Shown here: positions 23,079 through 36,615 of the stretch, in pieces
Position numbering within the stretch: position 1 is the stretch's first letter
Layout: each line of letters starts with the position of its first letter
Origin: Microplitis mediator
Lineage: Eukaryota > Arthropoda > Insecta > Hymenoptera > Braconidae
DNA: 64,000 nt
Assembly (NCBI RefSeq): GCF_029852145.1
Contig: NC_079978.1
Span: 8,246,001 to 8,310,000, forward strand
Reading direction: 5' to 3'
The notes under the pieces: model-generated
What the model saw: the letters and a program-made list of their open reading frames with translations, nothing else
Database searches by the model: none
What the model was told of the DNA's origin: nothing
Position numbers and translations under genes: made by a program

Positions 23079-23446
23079 ATAAATTAATTGAATCTCGAAA
23101 AGTCAAAAAAATCTAAAGTTTAATAATTTTACAATATTTTTAATTCAACTATCTTTAAGATTTTACTGATAAATGATCAGAAAGAAATTTTTAAAATAAA
23201 AAAAAATTATCAACTGATTCTGCTATGGAGGTTTTCTCATGTGAATAATTATTTTAGTGGCAGTTAGTAAATTAGGTCTTCAATTTTTTATTCACTGCAA
23301 GCTACGTTACCTAGTAGTGATAAAATAAGTTACTGTCATATTCCATCAAGTATTTGATAGAAATTTTTTAATAAAAATTTGTAATTAATTAATTAAAGAC
23401 GGTATTTTATTGATCAGATTATATTTTAAATTAATAAATATATATA
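23079..23446. other. 3' flank of the small gene; nothing else recognised
   Basis: AT-rich sequence, probably including the 3' UTR of the small gene, ending in a short (TA)n run that borders the large palindrome. Confidence 0.5.
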
Positions 23447-24355
23447 TATATATACAATATCGGTCATTAATTCTTGCGCGGTAGCATAACATCGGGAAAA
23501 AAAAACTTCTCTAAAGGAAAATATGTATCACTTTTTTATACAAATATTATCTATAAAAAAAAAAAATTGTAAAAAAAAAATACAATATTTAAAAATATAT
23601 CTATATTAATTAAATGTAAAATTATAAATATGTATTGTAAAATAAGTGAATAAAAAAAAGTCCCTATAAAAAAAATCTCTAGATTTATAAATCACTAAAA
23701 AAAAATTACAATAAAAAAAAAAATTCCTACAAAGAAACATTTGCATATCTAAACATCTACTTAAAAAAAATATATAAAAATGAAAATCTCTACAAATAAA
23801 ATATCTATAAAAAATCGGCTGTTTTGGAAAATCTCTATAAATCATCACATGTACAAATAAATATCTGAATAAAGTATAACCTCGAGAACTGGAAGCATTG
23901 CCACCACGTGCTCATAATCATGAATAAGTTCGTGTTGTAATATATAAGTATAAATAATAATAATAATAAAAATTATGGTTATTATTATGTTATTAAGAAA
24001 AATATAATAAATAATTTTAAACTTATAATAAGTGACTTCGAAAAACGTGAAAGATTCAAATCTGATAACTCCAAAGCACTGAGCCTGTAATAATTCATAT
24101 AATTTTAATTTTTTTAATTTTATTAGTTAAACTTTATTTGAGAATATCATAAAATTATTATTATTTATTTTATAATTTTTAATTTTGTTTGACTATCAAG
24201 CCGTATGCCAGGATTCGATGAACGTCCAAAAATCACTTTTCTTTTTTAACTTCCCGCTAAGAGAATCGACGATTTTCGAAAGTCGAGTTTTCATCAGATG
24301 TCGACGTTTTGAGGTCCTAGGAAGCTATTCTAACTATTTTCAGAATGATGTCCGA

Positions 24356-24386
<31 letters not shown>

Positions 24387-25504
24387 CTAATGCAAAAAAT
24401 TAAAGGAGCAGAAAAATTTTATAAATTTTTTAGTGATTTTTGGAAGGCTGTAACTTGGTGAAAAAAAATCGTATCGAAAATTTAAAAAAAGGATTTTATA
24501 GCTTGAAACCTCTAGTTTAGGTGTATTTTTTCAAAATTTTTTAAAAGCTCCGATTATTGCGCAAACATGAGAAATACCGCGAGCCAAAAAATTTCTAAAT
24601 TTTTTTTTTTTTTCGAAGAGCCCACGGACCGCGGAAAAATTCTTTCAACTAAACGAATGCATACATCGTTTAGCAAATTTATTCAGCTTCAATTTGGTTT
24701 TTTTTTTTAACCTCGTAGGACGATTTGTCGCAGAGATATCAGCCTTCAAATAGAAAGTGATCCTTTTGGCTTTGATCTTCGATATTTCAGGTACCAATGA
24801 TCGCACAGAAAGTTGAAGGGCGGCGTTAAAAACTTGAATAAATTCCCTACAAGATCCTGTCATCATTTTTTGAAAAAAAAATTTTTTTTTATTTTTAACA
24901 TCCATTAGAAGAAAGTACAAAAAAATGACTTTTTTTGGTTTTTTAGTAAATCAACCGCTACTCTGCATATATCGATAAAAAAAATAATGTTGCCAGAGAC
25001 TTTTTTAGCTTAATGTACCCCCAAGACCCCTGTAAATTTTTGAATTGATCTATCGTACCGTTTTTTGGGAATCATCGATCAACGTTTAGCTAAACAATTA
25101 AAGGAGCAAGTTTTGTTCCTTTAATTGTGTAATCATAATCAATTGAAGGCTGATATCTCTGCGACAAATCGACCTACGAGGTTAAAAAAAAAACCAAATT
25201 GAAGCTGAATAAATTTGCTAAACGATGTATGCATTCGTTTAGTTGAAAGAATTTTTCCGCGGTCCGTGGGCTCTTCGAAAAAAAAAAAAAATTTAGAAAT
25301 TTTTTGGCTCGCGGTATTTCTCATGTTTGCGCAATAATCGGAGCTTTTAAAAAATTTTGAAAAAATACACCTAAACTAGAGGTTTCAAGCTATAAAATCC
25401 TTTTTTTAAATTTTCGATACGATTTTTTTTCACCAAGTTACAGCCTTCCAAAAATCACTAAAAAATTTATAAAATTTTTCTGCTCCTTTAATTTTTTGCA
25501 TTAG

Positions 25505-25535
<31 letters not shown>

Positions 25536-26445
25536 TCGGACATCATTCTGAAAATAGTTAGAATAGCTTCCTAGGACCTCAAAACGTCGACATCTGATGA
25601 AAACTCGACTTTCGAAAATCGTCGATTCTCTTAGCGGGAAGTTAAAAAAGAAAAGTGATTTTTGGACGTTCATCGAATCCTGGCATACGGCTTGATAGTC
25701 AAACAAAATTAAAAATTATAAAATAAATAATAATAATTTTATGATATTCTCAAATAAAGTTTAACTAATAAAATTAAAAAAATTAAAATTATATGAATTA
25801 TTACAGGCTCAGTGCTTTGGAGTTATCAGATTTGAATCTTTCACGTTTTTCGAAGTCACTTATTATAAGTTTAAAATTATTTATTATATTTTTCTTAATA
25901 ACATAATAATAACCATAATTTTTATTATTATTATTATTTATACTTATATATTACAACACGAACTTATTCATGATTATGAGCACGTGGTGGCAATGCTTCC
26001 AGTTCTCGAGGTTATACTTTATTCAGATATTTATTTGTACATGTGATGATTTATAGAGATTTTCCAAAACAGCCGATTTTTTATAGATATTTTATTTGTA
26101 GAGATTTTCATTTTTATATATTTTTTTTAAGTAGATGTTTAGATATGCAAATGTTTCTTTGTAGGAATTTTTTTTTTTATTGTAATTTTTTTTTAGTGAT
26201 TTATAAATCTAGAGATTTTTTTTATAGGGACTTTTTTTTATTCACTTATTTTACAATACATATTTATAATTTTACATTTAATTAATATAGATATATTTTT
26301 AAATATTGTATTTTTTTTTTACAATTTTTTTTTTTTATAGATAATATTTGTATAAAAAAGTGATACATATTTTCCTTTAGAGAAGTTTTTTTTTTCCCGA
26401 TGTTATGCTACCGCGCAAGAATTAATGACCGATATTGTATATATT
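23447..26445. repeat. Near-perfect 3-kb palindrome (arms of about 1.3 kb, 393-base spacer)
   Basis: The left arm is about 23447-24749 and the right arm 25143-26445. Paired positions always sum to 49892, from the outer ATACAATATCGGTCATT/AATGACCGATATTGTAT to the inner GATATCAGCCTTCAA/TTGAAGGCTGATATC, so the arms have no net length difference. One mismatch was noticed, about 20 bases from the inner end. Each arm carries a copy of the AACTTCCCGC dispersed repeat and a (TA)n run. ORFs in the arms (23606-23848 with 26043-26285; 24185-24403 with 25488-25706) are mirror copies of low-complexity sequence and not genes. It could be a real inverted duplication or an assembly artefact. Confidence 0.9.
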
Positions 26446-28895
26446 TTTTTTTTTTTATTATTATTAGACATGATTTAAGATAGTCGCCTGGCCGATAACG
26501 CCATCTGTTCAGAGTTTACAACTTCTTTGAATCCAATAGCCGCTCCAATATTATTACGTGTATAGAAGTTCGGTAATTAATGTAATACCGAATAAGTTTA
26601 GGTCTTGCAAAAAATAAACTTGATTTTATGCTTTTCTTATTTTGTCAATTGAAATAAAATATTACAGTTATTAAATTAAAAAAATATCAAGTACACAAGT
26701 TGGAAAGTAGTTTTTTTATAAGAGGTTTGCAAGTAATTTTGACCGAGTTTTTCTTCTAAATAAATGCTCTTATCACAAGATGAATACAAACTTGATGCAT
26801 TACGCTATAATTTAGCAATCCTTATTTTATTTTTTGAAAGTTTCCGATTGGTTTTGTAAAAATTTGTAGCGTCTTAATGTACTATACAGATGCGACAAGG
26901 ACCCTCTTAAAAAAAAATATAATTATTTCATTACACATAACTTGAGTTGTGTATTCGAACATCAAAAATTCAAAATTCAAGATTATTGTACAAGCTTTGG
27001 GTATTTTTTAAAAATTCGAAGTTTCTAAAAGCAATGATATTCGAGAACTTGAAAGTTCGAAAATTGGTTAAAAAAATTCCTTCGAATACAAAAATTAGAT
27101 TATTTAAAGTTTTAAAATTTCAAATAGTTAATACTTCAACATATGATGATCACACTCTTGTCTATTTTGTCAGTACTTTAAAAATCACCTTGTTTGTTGT
27201 GATGACAAAGCGCGTTTTATAAATACATATCCATAAACTGAATCAATGGTATTTTTAAAACCTACTCTTCAAGGGTAGAGCGGGAAAAATATGAACGAAG
27301 AGAAAAATGCCCTTTAGTGACTATGAGTACGCTAAATTTTTTACTTATTTAGTATAAGGTAAAAGACCGAATACTAGAACACTCCAAGTATTTGAATATC
27401 TATATTTATGAGTATAGGTGTATAAATACATGGGGAGATCAGGTACTGGTCCCTGATCGGGTATTAAGTTTTTTACGTTACTTTAAAAAAAATTTTCTAA
27501 ACCTTCAATCGCCATTAAAATAATGATTTCTCTATTCTCGAATAAAATAGAGAGACTCCAAATAAATAAACAGTTTGTTTTTATTTAATATTTTTTACAC
27601 AATTCAACAAGCATGAGTTAATACAATTAAATTTAAGTAAAACATATTCGAACACCAACAGATCTCGAGCATCTTAAACTATTAAAACACAATTTTTAAA
27701 TAAAAATCATTGTATACCCGATTTTACCCATCACTTCTCTAATGAAACTTTCTAAATCTTATCATAATACTCTTTGCAACAATTAGACTCTAAAAAAAAA
27801 ACATACATATAAATATGAACTACTTTTACCTTAAAAAAAAGCATAATTCAATTTACCCATAACACTGAGTATCAATAACAGAAATATTAATTAATAAACG
27901 TAAATATAATATATTGCAAATATAAATAATTAAAATTTAATTATCAAAATTAATTGTATAAGTTTTCACTTAAATAAATTAAATTAATTATGACTAAATT
28001 ATCAACCGATAATTTTAACAAATGAAATATTCATATGTGATAGGATATAATTAATTAAAATCATATCAAACGTCCGTATTAATAATATGTGCATTCAAAT
28101 ATTTTTTTATAAAAAGAGTATATTAGCTATTAATTAAGAATAATTGTATGGGTTATTATTATTGAAAAAAGTAAAATAAAATAAAATGAGGAATTAAAAG
28201 TAAAGGGGTGGACAATTGAATAAACATCTGGTATCGTATGACTCTGAGCATTCTTTAGCATCTATAACCCACAATAGTTTAATACGGAACAAAAGAGAAT
28301 GCACACAATAAATGCACGTATGAGGCTTACAATAAACAACATCCATGTATTGTGTGTACTGTTGTTTAAATACACACGTGTGAATATGAACACCATATAC
28401 ACACCAAAATCTAAAATAAGAGTATATAGTATGTGCAATGTACACAATACAACACTAAAACACTAAACACCAGTATAGTATCACAGCAATACTGTCGCCG
28501 GTACGGAGTACAACTGCGTTTTTACACTGCAATAAGCTCGAGTATATGACAACTATTTTCATTCAATATACCGGCTAAAAATAAACCAACTCGTAAATTC
28601 ATAAAATAAAAAATCTATTAAAACTTTTGTGCAGTAAAAAATTTTTGATGATAGTTTAATTTTTTACCGTAAATTCGCCGAGTAAAAGATATTTAATTTA
28701 TAGGATTCGATCCATTTATTTACTACCTCGGGTTGTTTTTTTTTTTTTTTATTATTATTATGCAATAAAAAAAAAATTGTATTCTAAAACTTTAATATTT
28801 TTAAAGGATAACTGGTTCAGTGATAAAAATTATTTAAACTTTTATTTGGAGTTTCTCTTTAAATATATCAATTACATAATTTATGTTCAATATCT

Positions 28896-29214
28896 ATACT
28901 GTAAAAATTGAGAGTGAACTCAGAATGATAACGGATTTTATTTCAATCTGGATTCACTCCGTCACTCATAGTTCCGAAGTTTTTAAAAAATGCAATCCGC
29001 ATACGGAGTAAATGCGGAGTTTGTTTTTCAGCGAAGAGACTTCGGAGTGATCTGGATTTTATTTAAATCCGCATTTACTCCGATTCAGAGTTTTAATATT
29101 AAAATGATTTTTTTCAGGAGTGAATTTCACTCCGAGGGGATAAAATAAACAGTCATCCGCTTCACATTCACTCCGGATTTAATCCGTGTTCACCCCCCAA
29201 ATTTTCTGCAGTGT
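28896..29214. mobile_element. ACTCCG-rich MITE, copy 1
   Basis: The left end is TACTGTAAAAATTGAGAGTG and the right end AAATTTTCTGCAGTGTC. The body is built from GCGGAGT/ACTCCGC and GGATTTTATTTAAATCC blocks in opposing orientation. Related copies lie at 34879-35080 and 61577-61760, with a fragment at 60169-60207. It is non-coding. Confidence 0.7.
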
Positions 29215-30390
29215 CAGGGCAACTAAAATAAAAAACATGAATAGAAAAAAAAATTTGAAATATCCTTGAGTTGACTACTTAACGCCAACTTTGGTTTAAA
29301 TTTTTCCTTTAGTTTTGAAATAATTTTTATGATAAATTATCGCTGATAACACTGCATTGCCTAAAATACCTTTTATCAAGAAAAAAAAAATCTTGACCGA
29401 ATTTTGGCACAGTCAAGTTTCGGAGCATTCACCTTACGAAAAGATAAATCTCCAGCTTAAAGTGTAAATATTTTTATACATTTGTAAAATAATTTTTTCA
29501 TGAAAATTTTCAAGTACAGTCACAGGAAGTACATAAATTGTTTCACTAATTACCTAAATAAGTTACGTAATTATTTTTCACAACAGAAATTATGTAGAAA
29601 ATGTCATTTGAAAATGATTAAGAAAAAATACTGCGCAAACGACTAAATGACTCAGATCCATTACGTAAAAACGTAACGTAAATAGATAATGAATGTAATA
29701 ATTAAAAAAAAAATTACTCTTAACATCAGATGGGATTTAATTTTAGATCAGAAATAAATATTAGACCTTGTGTTCATTTTAATAAACATGCTAGTATATT
29801 TTTATTTACAAATACAAACAACTAAACACTATAATTATTAGAAAAATAAAAGGTCAATTTTCTCGATTTCCATTTATTAATTTTTCTAAACTTTAATACG
29901 AGAAAGTTTTATAATCATCTAATATTAAATAAATTGGTATACATAAAAAACTATAAGTATTAGTTTAATTACAATTTTTTAACAATAAGATAAATTTAAA
30001 ACGCATTAACATTATGTTGAAACAAAAAATTAAAACGTGCTCTGTTTCCCTCAAATTATCTTACTTATATTTTATCTCATACTTGACTAACGATAACCTT
30101 AATTTCAATACAATCCTAGATCTTTTCCGGTTTGTAAAGTGATACTGTAGTTACCGTTATATTTTACTAACTAACTATAAAAACTCAATATCTCTTCCAG
30201 TGATGCGTAACCTGCTACTTTCAAGATGATAACGCCGTACTATTATTATAATTCATTAACTATTGGAAAATTTTTTATACGCAATTAACAGACTCTAAAT
30301 TTTTTTTTTTACTGATATTTTAAAATCTACTATAGAAACTTATAAATTGAACTATATTTATTATTTAAACTTCAAATATTTGAATTGCTG

Positions 30391-30600
30391 CACAGAAAAA
30401 AAAGATCTTGAGTGAAGAAAATGTTTCGGAAGTTCGGAAGACAGAGGTTTGCAGGAACCAAGTCAAGATTTTTTTGAAAAAAGAAAATTTGTCTTAGTCA
30501 GATGCGATTTATACTTTATTCTAGAAAATTTAAGTTTTCAAAAAAAATTTAGTGAATCAAGAAAATTTACCTTCAGTCGAAAATTAATTTTTTCTGTGTA
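30391..30600. mobile_element. MITE with CACAGAAAAAA ends
   Basis: CACAGAAAAAAAAGATCTTG on the left and AATTAATTTTTTCTGTGTA on the right are imperfect inverted copies. It is about 210 bases and resembles 54789-55033. Confidence 0.55.
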
Positions 30601-32114
30601 TATATTGGGGTGATAATTATTTCTCTTATTCATTTGATTTATCAGACTCCCGAAAATATCTTAAATTTTGAGTCATAAAATTACAGCCACGGTAATTTTT
30701 TTTTATCACCGACTTTATGATAAAAAAAGTAAATTTGAATTTTTAACGAATTTTTTTCTTTTAAAAATAATCAATGGCTATTTTTAATTGTTTTAAAAAT
30801 TTTCATTGATTTCTAAATTTCTCGATTTTTATGTAAATATTAATCAAGATTAATTTAACTTGAGACAGTTAAATTTAAATATTATGAAAAAAATTGTCAT
30901 CTTTATATACATTTGCGCAATTTAAATATTATAAATTATGTTGACTATTAACGAGTACACTATTGTAGTACATGAGCTTATAAAATAATGTGTAAAAATC
31001 AGTGGGCATAAATATAGAGATCGGTAGGTCAGGGACCCACATTTAAACATTAAGTGGACACGCGGGTCTAACCACGTGGGAGTTATATACAATCGGGGCC
31101 TGAGTATACTATAGCCCATGTCTTTATGTTCAGTATCTCCGTGAGCTCCGTATGATCCGCATCAGTGAATAAATTTAAACGTATTTCATCTATACAAAAA
31201 CGAATATAAATATAAATTTTGTTTGTGCATTTGCAATAAAATTTTATTTCCATACATTTATTTTTTAGTGCGTGACAATAAAAATTTATTGCGATTAATA
31301 AAAATACTTCTAATAAACGTAAGTAGAAGTGGATTTTTTAAAGTCTTCTGGTCGATTTATTTTAAAAATTTAATTTTGTGGATTGGAGTACATTTTTTTT
31401 TTTTTTAATATAATAATTGATAAAACAAAGTGCTAACAATTGAGAAAAAAAATAAATAAAAGCGATTGCAATTCTGATAATGAATTTATCTATTTTATTT
31501 AATGCCAATGATCTCTTGCCGCTCAAATGATAGCCGACCCTGACTGATAGTTTCATTAATAACAGTTACACTATACATACTAGTTACTCCATAACACGAT
31601 ATATAATATTTAAAAACAACGTTTTTTTTTATCCAGCGATTGTTATTTATTAACATTGTTTAAAATTTAAATTTAAAACAACTTTTTATATTTTATATCA
31701 TTTCATTTTGCTTGAAATGTCATAAAATTGTATCTCACGTAACGAATTTACGATAAAAAAAGTCGATATTAATTTATAAATAATGAATGTTTTTTACAGA
31801 AAAATATTTTTTTTTTATTATTATTATTTATAAAAATATATTTTTAAATAAAGATACATAAACATTAAAATGAGATAGTAATTTAGTAGCAGACATGTTG
31901 CGCGTATTTTCACAACGTCCGAAACATCTTCACAAACATTAACTCTTGACAATTCAAACACCCACACATACCATCCCGATTATACTGACGATAGAGTAAT
32001 AAATAACCTTTTACACAAATAGCTACAACCATTGCATGTTCTGATATTATATATACATATATAACATATATATATAACATCCACTACAAACTCTCTTTTC
32101 GATAGCGTTTTTAT

Positions 32115-32250
<136 letters not shown>

Positions 32251-33313
32251 AAGCAATGAAGTTGTTTAAAATCATATGAATATTTTTTGACATTCAAATT
32301 AAAAGAAAAAAAAATTACAATTTGAATGAAAATTATTAAAATTTCCTTGAACTTAAAAATTTTCCTGGATCATGACAACTGAAACGAGAGAATTAAAATG
32401 AACGAAGGGCGCAGAACATATGTGACGTGCGGTGGGTCCAGAGACCCATCAAGTAAAACCCCATGCAGCGACTTTACTCAGAAAATAAAAGTACATTGAG
32501 CTGATGATTATTTCTATGCACATTGCACATTGCCAGAATAAATGAAAGGAAATTTGTATAATACTCTGCACATATATTATTTATACTCTAATTGTGCCTT
32601 TCACTTATATTTTATTATAATGTCTTTCAAATTATTTTCCAGTCTAGGAAATAAAAAAGTAAACTACATATTTATGTTTCGTTTAAAAAGACAGTAAACA
32701 TTTGTAACAGGACACAATGCAATGAATTATAATACAATAGAACGGTTGAGTTTTAGGATTTTAATAGCTTCGAATATAGCGCAATGAAAGAAGTGAATTT
32801 CGGAGTGATTTAATAAATAGTCGGCCCTTTTAGATGTCTTGTGACGGCCCTGGTACTCTCGCATTCCTTAAAGATCCGTTCTCGGAAGTGAGAGCGAATA
32901 TACCCAGCGTCCCTTTTTTTCTATAATGTTGCAATATTTTTTTTTACTATCATAGATTATGTATACAAAAAAATTTTTAAAGGTTCAATTACCCCACAAT
33001 TAATGTTTTTATGAGTCACAGTGAGTTTATCAACGCGTAGTTCACTATCAATAAAATAAAAAATTAAGACTTTGAATACCAAATCTATGAATAGATTCAA
33101 AGATAAATTTGACGATGACAGTAAAAAATAACAAATAATATAACATAGCGCGATTACTTCGCTTATTCAATTCTCGCGGTAATGTAACATAAAACATGTT
33201 CTATGTATAGAATCATACTATTACATTAGCAGCTCGCCCACAGAATAAATTTCCAATCATCCACGCATCTCATCTATCAACTCAAATTACAACACTTATT
33301 GACATTTTTTTGC

Positions 33314-33316
<3 letters not shown>

Positions 33317-33338
<22 letters not shown>
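33317..33338. repeat. (TA)n microsatellite, short
   Basis: About eleven TA units followed by a T run. Confidence 0.8.
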
Positions 33339-33344
<6 letters not shown>

Positions 33345-34878
33345 AATAATTTTTTATGCAAATAATACTCAACTGTGATATATATTTCAATTCCATTTAA
33401 TATAAAATAATGATGTGAAAAGTATGATAATTAAATTTGGTTTGGATAATTATCAGGGTTAGCCGCACATTGGACTGTTTACACTCTTATTGATTAATAA
33501 TTAAAATAAACATCAAACTCGATACATTTTAAATCGAATATTAATCAATTACGAAATGAAATCAAATATTGATAAATCATCAAAACAAAATTAACTAATT
33601 ATTTTAAAAAAAACAAATATTATATATTTTAAATTAAATATATGAATAATTAAATTAAATGAGTCATTGATTAATCATTGAGGTAAAAACATTTAATAGA
33701 ATTTTAAATTTTTAAATGTGTCATACTTAATTATTGTCATTAAAATTAAAAAACAATTATTTAATTATAATTTAAATTAAAAAAATTTCGTGATGATAAA
33801 AACATTTTTTTTTTTCGCCAAAATATGAGATCAATAATCAAGTGTTAATTTAATTAAAATACCAGTAGGCGTGTACATAAATGGATAACCTAGTGTAATG
33901 AGATATGATGATATTGAAGATTAATTTAAGAAAGACAGTCACTGTTACAGAGAAAATAATCTTTACGTAGGCGTCACTCAAGAGATGACACCACAATTTT
34001 TAAATACACACAAGTTATGTAACCGAATAAAAAAATTTTATTTAATTAAACTGATGAATTGTGATGATGATGATGATAATTAAATAACTAGGAGTTAATA
34101 TACATCAGTAAAACTACTTACATGATATCTTCGAACATTGAGATTAATTAAAATTTTTATTATTTCTCACGAAGAATTTCAACACCTTATTTAATTCGAG
34201 CGTAACTGGTAGCTACTAAGAATGTACATTAAACTTTAATTTAATTCCATGCAAATTATTTTATAATCTTTTTCATTGTACATAAATTGTAAGGAATCGT
34301 AAATGTCTAATTTTATTAAATAAATGGCTACGATTAAAGTTATTAGTTAGTTTGATAAATGAATAATTATTTTTATAAATAAATAATTTAATTGAGACAG
34401 TAAAATGTCATCATTCATCATTCATCATTTATTTGTTAAAATAATATTAATATTTAAAGTAACTTTTTAAAACCATTCATCAATTTCAATTTATTTTTCG
34501 GGACACGTCGAACATACAGTAAATCGATACCGTAACATCCGTAACAATTTTACAAATTATTATCCTACATGTTTTTAGCTGGTGCAGTAAAATAAAATTT
34601 TTTCCATTAAAATGGTTAATTAATCGTATTTCCATCGATACGACTACCCAATTTTAATATCCAATAGGACAAAATTTTTAATTTTGGTACAATTTGTCTG
34701 GTAAAAAAAAATGACATTTTTGCTTTAAAACAAAAAATTAATTTTTATTAAAAGACATTTAAGTCGAAAAATGACGTGACAACACTCATAAAAATGTCGA
34801 AGTACAAAAAAAAAAATTGGCTTTAAAAAATTTAGCTTCTAGTAGATTTCAAAATTTAGCTGCCCAATATTTTTTAGT

Positions 34879-35080
34879 GCACTGTCAAAAATTTGCGGAG
34901 TGAATGCGGATTAAATTTGGAGTAAATGCGGACTGAAATCACTCTGCTAAAAAGACAAACTCCCTATTTACTCCGTATGCAGAGTGATTTTTTTGTAAAA
35001 ACTCTGAAAGTCCGAGTGAATTTGGATTTAAATAAAATCCGTAACCACTCTGAATTCGCTCCCGATTTTTCTACAGTGTA
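34879..35080. mobile_element. ACTCCG-rich MITE, copy 2
   Basis: The left end is GCACTGTCAAAAATTTGCGG and the right end CCCGATTTTTCTACAGTGT. Internal ACTCCG/CGGAGT blocks and AATTTGGATTTAAATAAAAT match the copies at 28.9 and 61.6 kb. Confidence 0.72.
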
Positions 35081-36490
35081 ATAATCGGATAAAGCAAATT
35101 GAGGAATTTGGAAACGAAGAGTAATCAATTGATGAATTATCAAAAATAATTTTTTTCTTTTTTGTAAACTTGACGTGAAATATTAAAATAGATCTATCTG
35201 CATCGCTTACACTGAAAGATAAATAATAAATTAAATACCGAGAAAGAAAAATACGTATTAAGGTTTTTTAAAATGTATATACCTATTTATATAGATTGAA
35301 TACAAATTTATTTTCAGCTACTCTAGATTTATTAGTATTAAACAGATAACATATTTGCTGCCAATAATTTAGACTCAATTTATCATAAATATACACACAT
35401 AAATACTAGTTTATTAAATATTTATAAAATTTAACTTGGAACAGAATCTCAATAAGCATTTATTGAAATAAATAAATTTTATTACATATACTATATTTTT
35501 ATCTCAAGATATTTATACTAATAAATTGGAATTATCGACATTATTATTTAAATACAAATTTTTTATTTTTTTTCAAGATGCTACAAAAAATTGTGTAAAA
35601 GTATCAAATCATCTCTAGAGTTTTGAATAAAAAATAATTTGTAAGTGACGGTTACATAACCTATACATCGATATTTGATATAAACATACAAAATTATGTT
35701 TAAAATAGAAGTTCAAATTAAAAATTACATTTTAATTTTATGAAACCCATATAAGTAAATTTTCTAAAACGCTTGACAAAATAACCATTTATATGACGAA
35801 AATTTAATTTCTATAAAAATATGAAATTTTTTTTTAAAAGTAATTGACTTTTTTTGCTATCCAAATTTCCAATTATAAATCAATAAAACTAAAAAATTTA
35901 TTACCGAACATCGAAGTCGACCATTAAAATATATAAAAATAAAAGGGTATTAAAATAAATAAAAATTTCAAAATATGATATTCAAAAACAAACAAAAAAT
36001 TGCATAATAAATAAGAGTTTTAAGAGCACGATAAATCGGCTTAGCATTAAAATTTCAAATGATTAAAATAAAAAAATATCCATCAACTTATTATTTATAA
36101 TTCAATATTATTTTCTCTTTTAAATCTACATACATTAAAAATGTCTGGGTCCTAAATTGGTAGTGTACTTGAAATGGTTCGTTTAACTCTGTTAAAATTC
36201 GTCTCACGAATAGATCGATTCTCCGATTATAAACATTCGTAAATTCTCATCAAGTATCCATCTATCTCTACATCTATCTCTATTCATTCATATAGTATAT
36301 GTATACATATTTCGGAAGTCACGTAAACCGGAAAAAGGAAACATTATTAGTACTGTTAAATTTAAATATTTATAATTCATTAAATATTATACCGAATTCT
36401 GATAATTCTATGACTTTGTTATATATATTTATGTATCTATTGATTTGCATATAAAAACTAAAATGAATATTTTTTTTTATCATGTTTCAG

Positions 36491-36615
36491 ATTGATTTCA
36501 AATGTAAATAAAGTCGGTCAAGGTATAGCTGAAGTGATATTTGAATATTTATAAAAATGTAAATATTAAAAATATGAAACAGTGAAACGGTTGGTTATTA
36601 TTAAGTCGTACGTCA
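36491..36615 (+). promoter_or_regulatory. 5' UTR part of the large plus-strand gene, preceded by a splice acceptor
   Basis: ATCATGTTTCAG at 36479-36490 looks like a 3' splice site. The 125 bases to the ATG at 36616 would then be the coding exon's 5' UTR, with the true promoter in an upstream non-coding exon. This is an inference from the splice signal only. Confidence 0.45.

Noticed and set aside
23606..23848. 80-codon ORF, repeated exactly at 26043-26285
   Set aside because: It is a mirror copy in the two palindrome arms, Phe/Tyr-rich from AT-rich DNA, and has no recognisable domain.
24185..24403. 72-codon ORF, repeated at 25488-25706
   Set aside because: It lies in the dispersed AACTTCCCGC repeat plus a TA run and is duplicated only because of the palindrome.
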